Shown here piece by piece: positions 32,904 to 42,512 of a DNA stretch of 64,000 bases. The stretch spans positions 1-64,000 of the forward strand of contig JADZDP010000158.1 in assembly GCA_020850995.1 (NCBI GenBank), in the 5' to 3' direction. The notes beneath the pieces were generated by a model. The model saw only the letters and a program-made list of their open reading frames with translations, ran no database searches and had not been told where the DNA came from. Each line of letters begins with the position of its first letter. Positions within the stretch are counted from its first letter, which is position 1. Made by a program: the position numbers and the translations under genes. This stretch comes from Deltaproteobacteria bacterium. GTDB lineage: Bacteria; Myxococcota; UBA727; VGSZ01.

Positions 32904-34331
32904 ATGCTCTTCAATAGCTTCGAGTTTCTGGTCTTTTTTCCCATCGTCACGGCGCTCTACTTCGCTGTGCCGCTGCGGCTGCGCTGGGTGCTGCTCCTGG
33001 TGGCGAGCAGCACCTTCTACATGGCGTTCATCCCGCGGTACATCCTGATCATCTACGCCACGATCATTGTCGACTACTTCGCGGGCCTGGTTATCGAGAG
33101 GAGCGAGGGGAGGCGTCGTCGATTCGCGCTGATCGCTAGCCTGGTTGCGAACATCGGTGCGCTGGCGGTTTTCAAGTACTGCAACTTCTTCATCGACAAT
33201 GCGAACGCGTTTGGGCGTGCGTTAGACCTGCCGGTGACGATGGCACGCTGGGATATTATCCTTCCAATTGGATTGTCGTTCCACACGTTTCAGGCGATGA
33301 GTTATACTATAGAAGTTTATCGTGGAAACGTGCGGGCAGAACGCAACTTCGCGGTCTACGCGCTATATGTCCTCTTCTATCCGCAGCTTGTCGCAGGTCC
33401 GATCGAGCGGCCGCAGAACATCATCCACCAACTGCGGGAGCGGCACCGGTTCGATCCGGTTCGTGCGACAGAAGGCCTTCGCCTCATGCTCTGGGGCTTC
33501 TTCAAGAAGGTCGTCGTGGCCGATCGCCTCGCGCATGTCGTGGACGTCGTGTACGCGAACCCCGACTCTTGGCCAGGCCCGGTCCTCGTGCTTGCGACGG
33601 TCGCCTTCGCCTTTCAGATCTACGCGGACTTCTCGGGATACTCGGACATCGCGATTGGCGCGGCTCGGATCATGGGCATCGACCTCATGACCAACTTCCG
33701 CCAGCCTTACCTCGCACGCAGCGTCAGTGAGTTTTGGTCGCGATGGCACATCTCTCTTTCTTCCTGGTTTCGTGACTATTTGTACTTCCCGCTTGGTGGC
33801 AACCGCGTCTGCGCCTGGCGGCACCGGTTCAACCTCATGGCGACCTTCGTTGTCAGCGGGCTCTGGCATGGTGCGAACTGGACATTTGTCTGCTGGGGTG
33901 CCCTCAACGGCGCGTATCTTATTATGGAGCGCGCGATGGGTGCCGAGCGCGGGAAGTCGCTGGCGCGATTGCTCGTGACCTTTGGGTTGATCTCGTTTTC
34001 GTGGATCTTCTTTCGTGCCTCCTCCATAGATGAGGCATTCCGTGTCATCTCGGGCCTCTGCCGCGATGCAAGCGCCGTCCTTCATCCGGCCGGCATCTTG
34101 CGCGCGCTCGATCGCGCAGATCTCGATTGGTACAAGCTTGTGGTCGCCGCCGGCGGGGTCTTGGTGATTCTCCTCGTCGATCAGCGTGCGAACCGCGCCG
34201 GCGCTGACATTGCCGTGTTGCTTGGTCGGTTGCGTGCCCTCCCGCGCTGGGGCCTGTACTACGGGGCGGGCGCCGCCATCGCGCTGCTTGGCTGGTACGG
34301 AGAGCAGCAGTTCATCTACTTCCAGTTCTGA
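32904..34331 (+). CDS. MBOAT O-acyltransferase, AlgI-like
   Basis: A 475-residue membrane protein with roughly ten to twelve helices. It carries the MBOAT landmarks FYPQLVAGPIERP, FADFSGYSDIAIG-type helix and the catalytic His322 in GLWHGANWTF. AlgI relatives move acetyl groups from the cytoplasm across the inner membrane to a periplasmic partner that acetylates the glycan. The next gene, an SGNH-type protein, is the natural partner. The AT-rich patch around 33,300 shows the lower GC of this block. Confidence 0.9.
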   Translation: MLFNSFEFLVFFPIVTALYFAVPLRLRWVLLLVASSTFYMAFIPRYILIIYATIIVDYFAGLVIERSEGRRRRFALIASLVANIGALAVFKYCNFFIDNANAFGRALDLPVTMARWDIILPIGLSFHTFQAMSYTIEVYRGNVRAERNFAVYALYVLFYPQLVAGPIERPQNIIHQLRERHRFDPVRATEGLRLMLWGFFKKVVVADRLAHVVDVVYANPDSWPGPVLVLATVAFAFQIYADFSGYSDIAIGAARIMGIDLMTNFRQPYLARSVSEFWSRWHISLSSWFRDYLYFPLGGNRVCAWRHRFNLMATFVVSGLWHGANWTFVCWGALNGAYLIMERAMGAERGKSLARLLVTFGLISFSWIFFRASSIDEAFRVISGLCRDASAVLHPAGILRALDRADLDWYKLVVAAGGVLVILLVDQRANRAGADIAVLLGRLRALPRWGLYYGAGAAIALLGWYGEQQFIYFQF

Positions 34332-34335
34332 ATCC

Positions 34336-35457
34336 TTGCAGCGGTTCTTCGCAAAACTGACCGTCTTCCTCACTCCATTTTTAGTCGGATTTGGGTTTCC
34401 CGCGTTTGTCCTCGTCGCATCGCGGGAGAGTCTCAGTGCCGACGAGATCGCACGCCTGCACTTCGATGGACCGCTCGACGCCCTTTATGGGGCCGCCTAC
34501 ACGAATCCCGACGCACGATACAAACTCGTTGGCATCGAGCTCCGGAAGCCCGACCTCGTGACGATCGGAAGCTCGCGCGTCCTCGAGTTCGAGAGCGGCC
34601 TCTTCGTCGATGGCTCGCGGCGCTTCTACAACGGCGGCCTCCTCATTGAGCGGCTCTACGAAATCCGCCGCGCGATGCGTCACTTCGATGGACGTCACCC
34701 GAAGTACGTTCTCCTCGGAATCGATCAGTGGAGCTTCAACGCTGCGTGGCCCAGTGCCGTCGACAACCCGCTGTACGAGCGCGAGATCTCGGCCGGCGTC
34801 AGCGACCTTCTCAATGCCATTCAACGTACCGCGCGGTTCGCCTGGCCCGACCTCATCCACGGGAAGTTGTCGATGGCGTCATTGATCGGAGGCGCTCCCC
34901 ACCTCGGCGTCAATGCGAGGACGCGCGGCAACGGTTTTCGCTGGGATGGGAGCATGGTGTACGCGGATCGACTCCGAGACCCCAATGGGGAACGCGATTT
35001 CGATTTTCGAGAAAGCTTCTCCCGAATTGCAGAGGGGCGCCGTCGCTTCGAGTTCGGTTCAGACGTGGACGAGGCAGCGCTCAAGGAACTCGAGTTGTTG
35101 CTGCGTGAGGCGCGGGAGCGGGGCCTTGAGGTCGTTGCCTACTTGCCACCGTTCGCCCCGTCGGTCGAACGTCGGCTGCGAGCGACGGGAAAGCATTCGT
35201 ATGTGGACAAGATTTCACCGGTCATCACCCCGATCTTCGCCCGGCACGGGTTCAAGGTCTTCGACTTCACATCGTGCGAGTCGGTCGGATGCACCGACGA
35301 GGAATTTCTCGATGGGTTCCATGCGGGCACCAAGGCGGATGCTCGGATGCTTGCTGCCATGGCCGATCAGGTCCCTTGGCTCGACGGGATGGTTGATCAG
35401 GAACTGCTGACGCAGCGAATCGAGCGCACTCCACCCGGTCCTGGTCTTTCGCCTTGA
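34336..35457 (+). CDS. SGNH-like protein, likely O-acyl transfer partner
   Basis: A 373-residue protein with one N-terminal membrane helix (about residues 7-30) and a periplasmic domain. LVTIGSSRVLEFESGLF (Ser79/Ser80) looks like the nucleophile block and DGFHAG (Asp326, His329) like the C-terminal Asp-x-x-His of SGNH or AlgJ/AlgX proteins. It directly follows the MBOAT gene, so the two probably O-acetylate the polysaccharide. The start is unsure: no ATG fits, and TTG 34336, four bases after the previous stop, gives the complete membrane helix. Confidence 0.7.
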   Translation: MQRFFAKLTVFLTPFLVGFGFPAFVLVASRESLSADEIARLHFDGPLDALYGAAYTNPDARYKLVGIELRKPDLVTIGSSRVLEFESGLFVDGSRRFYNGGLLIERLYEIRRAMRHFDGRHPKYVLLGIDQWSFNAAWPSAVDNPLYEREISAGVSDLLNAIQRTARFAWPDLIHGKLSMASLIGGAPHLGVNARTRGNGFRWDGSMVYADRLRDPNGERDFDFRESFSRIAEGRRRFEFGSDVDEAALKELELLLREARERGLEVVAYLPPFAPSVERRLRATGKHSYVDKISPVITPIFARHGFKVFDFTSCESVGCTDEEFLDGFHAGTKADARMLAAMADQVPWLDGMVDQELLTQRIERTPPGPGLSP

Positions 35458-35466
35458 GGAAGTGAC

Positions 35467-36450
35467 ATGAGCCTTCGAGGAGCACAGGTTTTGGTCACCG
35501 GCGCGGGAGGGTTCATCGGGAGCCACCTCGCCGAGCGGCTTGTTGTTGATGGTGCCAAGGTGCGCGCCATGGTGCACTACAACGCGCTGGGCTCCTGGGG
35601 ATGGCTCGACGAGTCGCCCCACGCAGGGAACATGGAGGTTCTTGCCGGCGACATCCTCGACGGCGAAAGCGTGCGAGAAGCGATGTCTGGCTGCGAGGTG
35701 GTGTTCCATCTCGCCGCCCTTATAGCGATTCCGTACTCCTACCGCGCACCAAAGTCATACGTTCGCACCAACGTCGAAGGCACCCTGCACGTTCTCCATG
35801 GCGCGCGATCTCTTGGGACCAAGAGGGTCATCGTGACATCGACGAGCGAAGTGTACGGGACCGCGCGCACTGTCCCGATCACGGAGGCCCATCCACTGCA
35901 AGCGCAGTCCCCTTACTCGGCTACGAAGATTGCCGCCGACAAGATTGCAGAGTCGTTTCATCTCTCGTTCGGCGTCCCCGTTGTCACGCTGCGGCCGTTC
36001 AATACCTTCGGGCCGCGACAGTCCGCACGGGCAGTTGTTCCGACGATCATCACTCAGGCGTTGGCCGGCGATCAGGTGAGGCTCGGGAACACCGCGCCGA
36101 CGCGCGACATGAACTACGTGTCGAACACCGTTGATGGGTACATGGCCGCGGCGACCGCTCCGGGCATCGACGGAGAGACGATTCAACTCGGCACGGGTCG
36201 TGAGGTGTCGGTCGGGGATCTCGTTCCCATGATCGGGCAGATCCTCGGCAAGGAGCTCCGGATCGCGCGGGAACGCGAGCGGGAGCGGCGAGAGGGTTCC
36301 GAGGTCGAGCGGCTTGTCGCCGATGCGAGCAGGGCAGGGCGTCTCCTGGGCTGGAAGCCTCAGGTGACGCTCGAGCAGGGCTTGGAGCGGACCGTCGAGT
36401 TCATGCGGACGCACGCAGCACGCTACCGAGCAGGACAATATGCCGTCTGA
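35467..36450 (+). CDS. legB: LegB-like nucleotide-sugar 4,6-dehydratase
   Basis: A 327-residue short-chain dehydratase of the extended SDR type. NAD-binding TGAGGFIGSH lies at 11-20 and the catalytic YSATK at Tyr150-Lys154, with TSTSEVYG before it. Residues 32-50 (VRAMVHYNALGSWGWLDES) and the LRPFNTFGPRQSARAVVPTII stretch are typical of LegB and related dehydratases acting on GDP- or UDP-GlcNAc in legionaminic acid synthesis. GAGGAAG lies just upstream of the ATG. LegC, the next enzyme of that route, was not found beside it. Confidence 0.85.
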   Translation: MSLRGAQVLVTGAGGFIGSHLAERLVVDGAKVRAMVHYNALGSWGWLDESPHAGNMEVLAGDILDGESVREAMSGCEVVFHLAALIAIPYSYRAPKSYVRTNVEGTLHVLHGARSLGTKRVIVTSTSEVYGTARTVPITEAHPLQAQSPYSATKIAADKIAESFHLSFGVPVVTLRPFNTFGPRQSARAVVPTIITQALAGDQVRLGNTAPTRDMNYVSNTVDGYMAAATAPGIDGETIQLGTGREVSVGDLVPMIGQILGKELRIARERERERREGSEVERLVADASRAGRLLGWKPQVTLEQGLERTVEFMRTHAARYRAGQYAV

Positions 36451-36501
36451 ACAAAGAGCTTCTCCACGGGCCGGGTCGCGGTCGCATAGGGTGCTCTCGG
36501 A

Positions 36502-38334
36502 GTGGTCGCCTTGAGCTCGGCGCCCCTGCAGCCGCCGCGTCCGCTGGGTCTCGGCGGGGTTGTCGCAACCATGCTGCGTATACTCAGCGCCAGTGAGCGA
36601 CGACAGTTGGCGCTCCTGCTCCCGCCGGTTCTGGCAACAGGCGTGCTCGAGGCGGCCGGTGTGGCCTCAATCATCCCGTTCCTGGGTTTGCTCGCCGACC
36701 CGAACGCGATTGAGAAAAGCAAGTCGCTATCGAGCGCATACGCGATGGCAGGGACAGAGACGCGCGAAGGATTCTTCTTCCTCGTCGGGGTCGTCGTCCT
36801 CGTTACCGTGACGCTGGGCAACGTCACACAGGCGTTCACGACCTACGCGCTGTTGCGCTTCTCGTGGATGCGGAACCATACGCTGTCCGTCCGTCTGCTC
36901 GAGAGCTACTTGCATCGGCCGTATACGTTCTTCGTTCAGAACAACTCGTCCGATCTCGCCAAGAACCTGCTGTCGGAAGTGCAGCAGGTCGTCACAGGTA
37001 TCGTGGTACAGGGTCTGCAGCTCTGCGCGCGCCTGTTCTTGATCGTGCTCGTCGGGCTTTCGCTTGTGCTGGTTGATCCGGTCATGGCGATCGGTGTGAC
37101 GCTCGGGTTCGGCGGAGTCTACGGCGGCATCTACATGGCGGCGCGCCGCATGCTTGGCAGGCTCGGACAGGAGCGCGTCGACTCCAACGCGGCCCGTTAC
37201 AAGATCGCAACCGAGATCCTCGCAGGCATCAAGGAGCTGAAGCTGCTTGGGCTTGAACGTACGCTGCTCGATAGCTACGCCCGACCGTCGGAGATTTATG
37301 CAGATCGGTGGTCGAAATACTCCATCATTGGAGGTCTCCCGCGTTTCGCCCTCGAAACCCTGGCCTTTGGAGGGGTGCTCGTCATCGTGCTCTGGCTCCT
37401 GTGGGCCGGGCGTCCTTTGCAGGCCGCGCTTCCGGTTCTCGGACTCTACGCATTCGCTGCGTATCGCCTTCTCCCTGCAATCCAGGTCGTCTTCACCGGG
37501 GTGACGACGGTCCGCTTCAACCTCGCTGCGCTCGCCACGCTTGCCCGTGGCATGGAAACAAGCCTCGCGGCCAACGTGGGCGACGACCGTCGCTCGCCGC
37601 CGATGGCGTTTTCGTCGACCATGGAGCTCCGCAGCCTGTCCTACTGCTACCCGTCAGCGGACCGCGATGCACTCGCGGGAGTGAACTTGCGGGTCCGCAA
37701 GGGCGAGTGGATTGCGCTTGTAGGACCCACCGGTTCGGGAAAGACCACCCTTGTCGACCTCATCCTCGGCCTTTTGGAGCCGACGAGTGGTGGTCTGTTC
37801 ATCGATGGCATTGAGGTGGCCGATGCGCGCGCTTGGCAGAGAAACGTCGGCTATGTGCCGCAGCAGATCTTCCTCGCCGACGACAGTGTCCGGCGGAACA
37901 TTGCGTTCGGTGTCCCCGACGCTGAGATTGATCAAGCTCGCGTCGAGGAGGCAGCGCGGATCGCTCAGGTCCACGATTTTGTGAGCCGGGAGCTTCCGGG
38001 TTCCTACGACGCGGTTGTCGGCGAGCGCGGCGTTCGCCTTTCGGGTGGGCAACGGCAGCGCCTCGGGATCGCGCGCGCGCTCTATCGCAGGCCGTTGCTC
38101 TTGGTCCTCGATGAAGCAACAAGCGCTCTCGATGGAGCGACCGAGGCCGCATTCTTTGTCGCCCTCCGTCACGAGCTGCGCGACCGGACCGTCGTGTCAA
38201 TCGCCCACCGGCTTTCCACGACTTCCACTTTCGATCGCGTCGTCTTGATTCAGGATGGCAAGGCGGCCGCCGAAGGCCGCCCCGACGATGCGATTCAGGC
38301 CCGCGGGCCATTTGCTGTTCTTCACGGACGATGA
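36502..38334 (+). CDS. ABC transporter, lipid-linked glycan flippase, PglK/MsbA-like
   Basis: A 610-residue half transporter that would work as a homodimer. Five or six membrane helices fill residues 30-330, then one ATPase domain: Walker A with Lys414 (GPTGSGKTT), VPQQIFLADDSVRRNI, signature LSGGQRQRL and Walker B LLVLDEATSALD, with a switch His in SIAHRLST. It resembles PglK and other exporters that flip undecaprenyl-linked oligosaccharides with ATP. The GTG at 36502 gives an odd 23-residue lead; ATG 36571 (MLRILS) may be the true start. Confidence 0.85.
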   Translation: MVALSSAPLQPPRPLGLGGVVATMLRILSASERRQLALLLPPVLATGVLEAAGVASIIPFLGLLADPNAIEKSKSLSSAYAMAGTETREGFFFLVGVVVLVTVTLGNVTQAFTTYALLRFSWMRNHTLSVRLLESYLHRPYTFFVQNNSSDLAKNLLSEVQQVVTGIVVQGLQLCARLFLIVLVGLSLVLVDPVMAIGVTLGFGGVYGGIYMAARRMLGRLGQERVDSNAARYKIATEILAGIKELKLLGLERTLLDSYARPSEIYADRWSKYSIIGGLPRFALETLAFGGVLVIVLWLLWAGRPLQAALPVLGLYAFAAYRLLPAIQVVFTGVTTVRFNLAALATLARGMETSLAANVGDDRRSPPMAFSSTMELRSLSYCYPSADRDALAGVNLRVRKGEWIALVGPTGSGKTTLVDLILGLLEPTSGGLFIDGIEVADARAWQRNVGYVPQQIFLADDSVRRNIAFGVPDAEIDQARVEEAARIAQVHDFVSRELPGSYDAVVGERGVRLSGGQRQRLGIARALYRRPLLLVLDEATSALDGATEAAFFVALRHELRDRTVVSIAHRLSTTSTFDRVVLIQDGKAAAEGRPDDAIQARGPFAVLHGR

Positions 38335-38347
38335 CGGGGAGGGTGCG

Positions 38348-39742
38348 ATGAGCCGCGTGAGAACCTATTTGATGCCGATCGAGGCCTCTACGCGCGAGCT
38401 CGATTACAAGCTCGTGCTTGCGGCGTTGCTGGCTTCACCGGAGCGTCGGTTCCTGCTATTCCGCCAAGATCTCGGGCCGAAGCTCGTGGGGCCAATCCGG
38501 GGCGGGGTCTGGGTGGGGCAGCACATCAAGACCCGCACCGAGGGAAAAGACGACTACACGCGCCTTCATCGCATGAAGGACGCTGGATTCGCCGTCGGCT
38601 TCCTCGACGAGGAGGGCGCCGTCTTCCACGGCGACGAGCGGGAGTGGGCCGAGCAACTAAACGTCCGCGTCGACCCCACTGTTCTTACCGGGGACGATGT
38701 CATCTGCACATGGGGAACCTTTCAGGCTGCGGCATACCGTGGACAGCGCCCTCGCGCGGAGGTCATCCCGACAGGCCATCCCCGATTCGACCTCTGCCGT
38801 GCGCCTTACTCGAGTATCTACGAGGAGTCGGCGGGGCGCCTACGCGACGAGTTTGGGCGCTACGTTCTCGTAAACACGAACTTCGGCTTGGCGAACTACA
38901 TCACCGGGATCGCAGGGCTGTTCAACCGAAGGGACGGGTACAGACCGGAGAACGAATCGTCGCGCATGGCGTTCGTGACAAACTGGCGGCGAGCCCTCGA
39001 GACATTCGGACTCATTGTCGAGGGCGTTCACCGCCTGGCTGCTCGGTATCCGAAAGTCATGTTCGTCGTCCGCCCGCACCCGATCGAGGATCATGACGCG
39101 TACCGCCGGCTCCTCGCCGGGATTTCGAACGTCCGGGTCATACATCGGGGCGGCGTGATTCCGTGGTTGCGCAGCGCCGCGGTTGTCGTTCACAACGGAT
39201 GTACGACGGCGGTCGAGGCGCATCTGGCAGGTGCGTCGGTCATCAACTACGTGCCCGAGGCCGTAGGGGACCGTGAGGCCTGGGTTGCGACGATGTTCGG
39301 CCGCCGCGCTGCGAGTTACGATGTGCTCGAGGAGATCGTCGGCGTTTCCACGGAGCGCGCAATTGAGGACGATCCGACGGATCCTGAGCGGCTCCGGCGT
39401 GCTGCGTCGATCATCATTCAACTTGGCGAGCAGGGCCAGGACCCGCGCCGCGCCTTCAGCGGTGTCGTCGACGCCCTCGAGAGAATCGAGAAATCCGCCG
39501 GAACGCCCCGATTTGACGACCTGACCGTTCGAGCCCTCGCAGGCGCGCATGCAGCTGGCGTGAAGACGAAGACCTTGCTCGGTGAAGCGGGCAGCCGTGT
39601 GGGCCGTGTTCAGCGGGCTCCCCGCAAGTTCATGCCGTTCGAGGCGGACGATATCTCCGAGCGTGTTGCTCTTGCGTCCCGCGTGAGCGGGCGGCCGCTT
39701 CGCGCCCATCTCCTGAGCGGGACGGTGCTGCAGGTGTCGTGA
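38348..39742 (+). CDS. Surface carbohydrate biosynthesis protein, GT-B-like
   Basis: A 464-residue cytoplasmic protein. The middle to C-terminal part has VIPTGHPRFDLC, an MFVVRPHPIEDHD strand, and VHNGCTTAVEAHLAGASVINYVP, the pattern of the surface-carbohydrate family related to CDP-glycerol glycerophosphotransferase-type GT-B enzymes. These occur in nonulosonic acid and capsule loci, but the reaction is not settled. ATG 38348 is preceded by GGGGAGGG; the frame is open upstream into the ABC gene without homology. The stop overlaps the start of the next gene. Confidence 0.7.
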   Translation: MSRVRTYLMPIEASTRELDYKLVLAALLASPERRFLLFRQDLGPKLVGPIRGGVWVGQHIKTRTEGKDDYTRLHRMKDAGFAVGFLDEEGAVFHGDEREWAEQLNVRVDPTVLTGDDVICTWGTFQAAAYRGQRPRAEVIPTGHPRFDLCRAPYSSIYEESAGRLRDEFGRYVLVNTNFGLANYITGIAGLFNRRDGYRPENESSRMAFVTNWRRALETFGLIVEGVHRLAARYPKVMFVVRPHPIEDHDAYRRLLAGISNVRVIHRGGVIPWLRSAAVVVHNGCTTAVEAHLAGASVINYVPEAVGDREAWVATMFGRRAASYDVLEEIVGVSTERAIEDDPTDPERLRRAASIIIQLGEQGQDPRRAFSGVVDALERIEKSAGTPRFDDLTVRALAGAHAAGVKTKTLLGEAGSRVGRVQRAPRKFMPFEADDISERVALASRVSGRPLRAHLLSGTVLQVS

Positions 39743-40737
39743 TGTGTGCAGGTGGCAACGACAAGGACGCGAGCCGCTTGGGTCCACACCCGCTTGGGTT
39801 GTGTGAGGTACGGCGGATGAAGAGCGACAAGAATCTCCTGGCTGAGCTGATTCGTGGGATGCGAAGCGCCTACAGGTCCGGCGAGAACGCGATGGCCTAC
39901 GCCAGGGCAAATCTTGACGCAGCGGGCGAGTCTGTGAACTCGACCGTAGCGACGCTGATCGCCTATGACCTACAGGCGGGGACCTACGTCGCGCGAGCAA
40001 GGAACGACCCCGCTTTCAACCGGGATTGGTGTCGCCAAATGGCGGGCATCGTCAAGCCGCTCATGCAGCAGGGTTCGTCTCTACTCGAGGTCGGTTGTGG
40101 AGAGGCGACGACGCTTGCAGGCGTTCTTCGCGAACTGGGGAAGTTGGAGCCAGTCGCATATGGCTTCGACATCAGCTGGTCGCGGATCAAAGTCGCGAAC
40201 GAGTGGCTGAAGGAATCCGACGTGTGTGGGCAACTGTTCGTCGCGGACTTGTTCAGGCTGCCGATGGCTTCGAACAGCATCGACGTGGTGTACACGTCGC
40301 ACTCACTTGAGCCGAATGGCGGCAAGGAGCGCGAGGCAATCGAGGAGCTCGTTCGGGTAGCGCGGCGGTATGTCGTATTGGTGGAGCCGGCGTACGAGCT
40401 GGCGGGCGAGGCGGCACAGGGGCGGATGCTGCACCACGGCTACGTGAAGGGGCTTCGGGACGCCGCAATTGCCTGCGACGTGGAAGTCCTTGACCATCGC
40501 CCACTGCCAGTGACACCGAACCCGATGAACCCGAGCGGCGTCTTGGTTCTCAAGAAGCGGCAAGTGGATGACCCAGCGGCGACAACGCTCTGGCGTTGTC
40601 CGGTAACCGACACTTCGCTGCGGGAGAACGGCGACGCGTTTGTCTCGGATGATGCCGGGCTCGCATACCCCATTCTCGGGGGGATACCGCTGCTTCGGGC
40701 GGAGCACGCTGTCGTGGCCTCGCTCCTTTGTCGGTAA
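39742..40737 (+). CDS. SAM-dependent methyltransferase with Trm112-like tail
   Basis: A 331-residue class I methyltransferase. SAM motif I is SSLLEVGCGEATTLAG near residue 114; FRLPMASNSIDVVYTSHSLE is the post-motif region. The last 60 residues resemble a Trm112/PF03966-type zinc-ribbon-like add-on (RCPVTDTSLRENGDAFVS...YPILGGIPLL), though only one of its usual cysteines is present. The ATG overlaps the previous stop (GTGATG); an alternative is ATG 39817, after which the homology begins. It probably methylates a sugar or glycolipid of the polymer. Confidence 0.7.
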   Translation: MCAGGNDKDASRLGPHPLGLCEVRRMKSDKNLLAELIRGMRSAYRSGENAMAYARANLDAAGESVNSTVATLIAYDLQAGTYVARARNDPAFNRDWCRQMAGIVKPLMQQGSSLLEVGCGEATTLAGVLRELGKLEPVAYGFDISWSRIKVANEWLKESDVCGQLFVADLFRLPMASNSIDVVYTSHSLEPNGGKEREAIEELVRVARRYVVLVEPAYELAGEAAQGRMLHHGYVKGLRDAAIACDVEVLDHRPLPVTPNPMNPSGVLVLKKRQVDDPAATTLWRCPVTDTSLRENGDAFVSDDAGLAYPILGGIPLLRAEHAVVASLLCR

Positions 40738-40776
40738 CGCCCGCCACGCCGTAAGCCAGGAGATGCGAACCGTCAG

Positions 40777-41904
40777 ATGAGATACTGCGCGACATGTCTG
40801 CAGCCGGACACGAGGCCGAACACGGTGTTCGACGAGCGTGGCGTGTGCCCGGCGTGCAACTACGCGCGCAGCTTGGATGCGGTCGATTGGGAGGAGCGCT
40901 TCGAACAACTCACGGAGTACCTCGCCGCTCGGCCGAAGAAGGCGAAGCGGTCGTTCGACTGCATCATCGGTGTGAGCGGAGGCAAGGACAGCACGCGGCA
41001 GGCACTCTGGGTGCGGGACAAGCTCAAGCTCCGGCCGCTTCTCGTGTGCCTGAGCTTTCCGCCGCAGCAGGTTTCAAAAAACGGCGTCATGAACATCTCG
41101 AACCTGATCAATCTCGGGTTCGATGTGGTGGTATCCGCGCCGGCGCCGGAGACGTGGCGTCTCCTGATGCGCGAGTCGTTCTTCAAATTTACGAACTGGG
41201 CGCGCTCCTCGGAGCTGGCGTTGTTTAGCTCCGTGCCGCAGGCGGCCATTCGCTATGGCATTCCCATCGTCTTCTGGGGCGAGAATCCTGCGCTGCAGGT
41301 AGGCGACCTGAAGACGAGCGGAAGCGCAGGCTGGGACGGCAACAACCTGCGGTATTCGAACACGCTCTCCAGCGGACACCAATGGATGCGCGACCTCGGG
41401 TACGAGCCGAACGAGCTCATCCCGTACATCTACCCGGAGCATGCCGAGTTCAATGCGAGCGACATCCAAATCATCTTCCTGGGGTGGTACCTGAAGAATT
41501 GGTCGCTCTTCGAAAATGCGGGAATCTCCTCCACATATGGCTTGTCACTGCGCGACGACCTGCCTGAGAACACTGGTGACCTGAATGGCACGAGCAACCT
41601 CGACGAGGACTGGCATCTGATGAACCAGATGATCAAGTACTACAAGTTCGGGTTCGGGAAGGTCACTGAGATTGTGAGCGAGGAGATACGGTACGGCCGG
41701 ATGTCTCGTGAGCGCGCCATCGAACTGGTCGAGCGTTACGATGGCGCCTGCTCTGCGCGGTACATCGAGACGTTTTGTGAATACATCGGCGTGTCGGTGG
41801 TGCAGTTCTGGGACCAGGTTCGGGCGGCGGCGAATCAAAAACTTTTCAATGTGGACGCGGATGGAGCAATCCGGCGACGGTTCAAGGTGGGGATGGGCCT
41901 GTGA
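40777..41904 (+). CDS. N-acetyl sugar amidotransferase, WbpG-like, intact PP-loop
   Basis: A 375-residue PP-loop ATPase that uses ammonia to turn an N-acetyl group of a sugar into an acetamidino group. Zinc-type cysteines 4, 7, 24 and 27 open the protein, and the ATP pyrophosphatase loop SGGKDS is at 67-72. WbpG/PseA relatives need ammonia from a HisH-type glutaminase, and hisH-like and hisF-like genes follow with a four-base overlap. The start ATG 40777 is preferred to ATG 40763, which gives a stop after six codons. Confidence 0.88.
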   Translation: MRYCATCLQPDTRPNTVFDERGVCPACNYARSLDAVDWEERFEQLTEYLAARPKKAKRSFDCIIGVSGGKDSTRQALWVRDKLKLRPLLVCLSFPPQQVSKNGVMNISNLINLGFDVVVSAPAPETWRLLMRESFFKFTNWARSSELALFSSVPQAAIRYGIPIVFWGENPALQVGDLKTSGSAGWDGNNLRYSNTLSSGHQWMRDLGYEPNELIPYIYPEHAEFNASDIQIIFLGWYLKNWSLFENAGISSTYGLSLRDDLPENTGDLNGTSNLDEDWHLMNQMIKYYKFGFGKVTEIVSEEIRYGRMSRERAIELVERYDGACSARYIETFCEYIGVSVVQFWDQVRAAANQKLFNVDADGAIRRRFKVGMGL

Positions 41905-42512
41905 CGCGGGTGGCAGTCGGCCTCGTCGACTACGGCGTTGGCAACCACAGCTCCGTCCACCAGTCCCTGCAGAAGATCGGCGTTCGCTGCCGCGTGAGTG
42001 ATGACCCGGCGGTCCTCTCGCCGTGCGATCTCCTCCTCCTCCCGGGTGTTGGCGCGTTCCGTCCCGCGATGGAGGCGCTCAAGAGAAAGGGGCTTGATCG
42101 CTATCTCGTGGAACGCGCAAGCAAAAAAAGGCCGATCGTCGGGATCTGCCTCGGCATGCAGCTGCTGACGGAGGGCTCATATGAGGGCGGCTTCACCCCG
42201 GGGCTGGGGCTCATACCTGGCGAGATCGTGCCGCTTGGTCCGTTGTTGTGGCACATCGGTTGGAACACCGTCACGCGCGTCACGGACGACCCACTGTTCG
42301 AGGGAATCAGCGGTCAGACCTTCTATTTCAATCACGCCTACAAGTACCACGGGCCGCAGCAGTTCAAGGTCTGCACGACGAGGGTGGAGTACTCATTTGC
42401 CTCGGTGGTTCGCAGGAACAAGATCATCGGCCTCCAGTTCCATCCAGAGAAGAGCCAGGATGTCGGGAATGCATTGCTGCGGCGGGTGATCGAGGAGCTC
42501 TGCCGTGCTTAG
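41901..42512 (+). CDS. HisH-like glutamine amidotransferase
   Basis: A 203-residue class I glutaminase that frees ammonia from glutamine. The nucleophile Cys83 is in GICLGMQLL, and His181/Glu183 in FHPEKSQ complete the triad. Normally HisH partners HisF in histidine synthesis; here it lies between two WbpG-like genes and a degenerate HisF, so it most likely feeds sugar amidation. The start GTG 41901 overlaps the previous stop, and its own stop overlaps the next start by eight bases. Confidence 0.88.
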   Translation: MTRVAVGLVDYGVGNHSSVHQSLQKIGVRCRVSDDPAVLSPCDLLLLPGVGAFRPAMEALKRKGLDRYLVERASKKRPIVGICLGMQLLTEGSYEGGFTPGLGLIPGEIVPLGPLLWHIGWNTVTRVTDDPLFEGISGQTFYFNHAYKYHGPQQFKVCTTRVEYSFASVVRRNKIIGLQFHPEKSQDVGNALLRRVIEELCRA

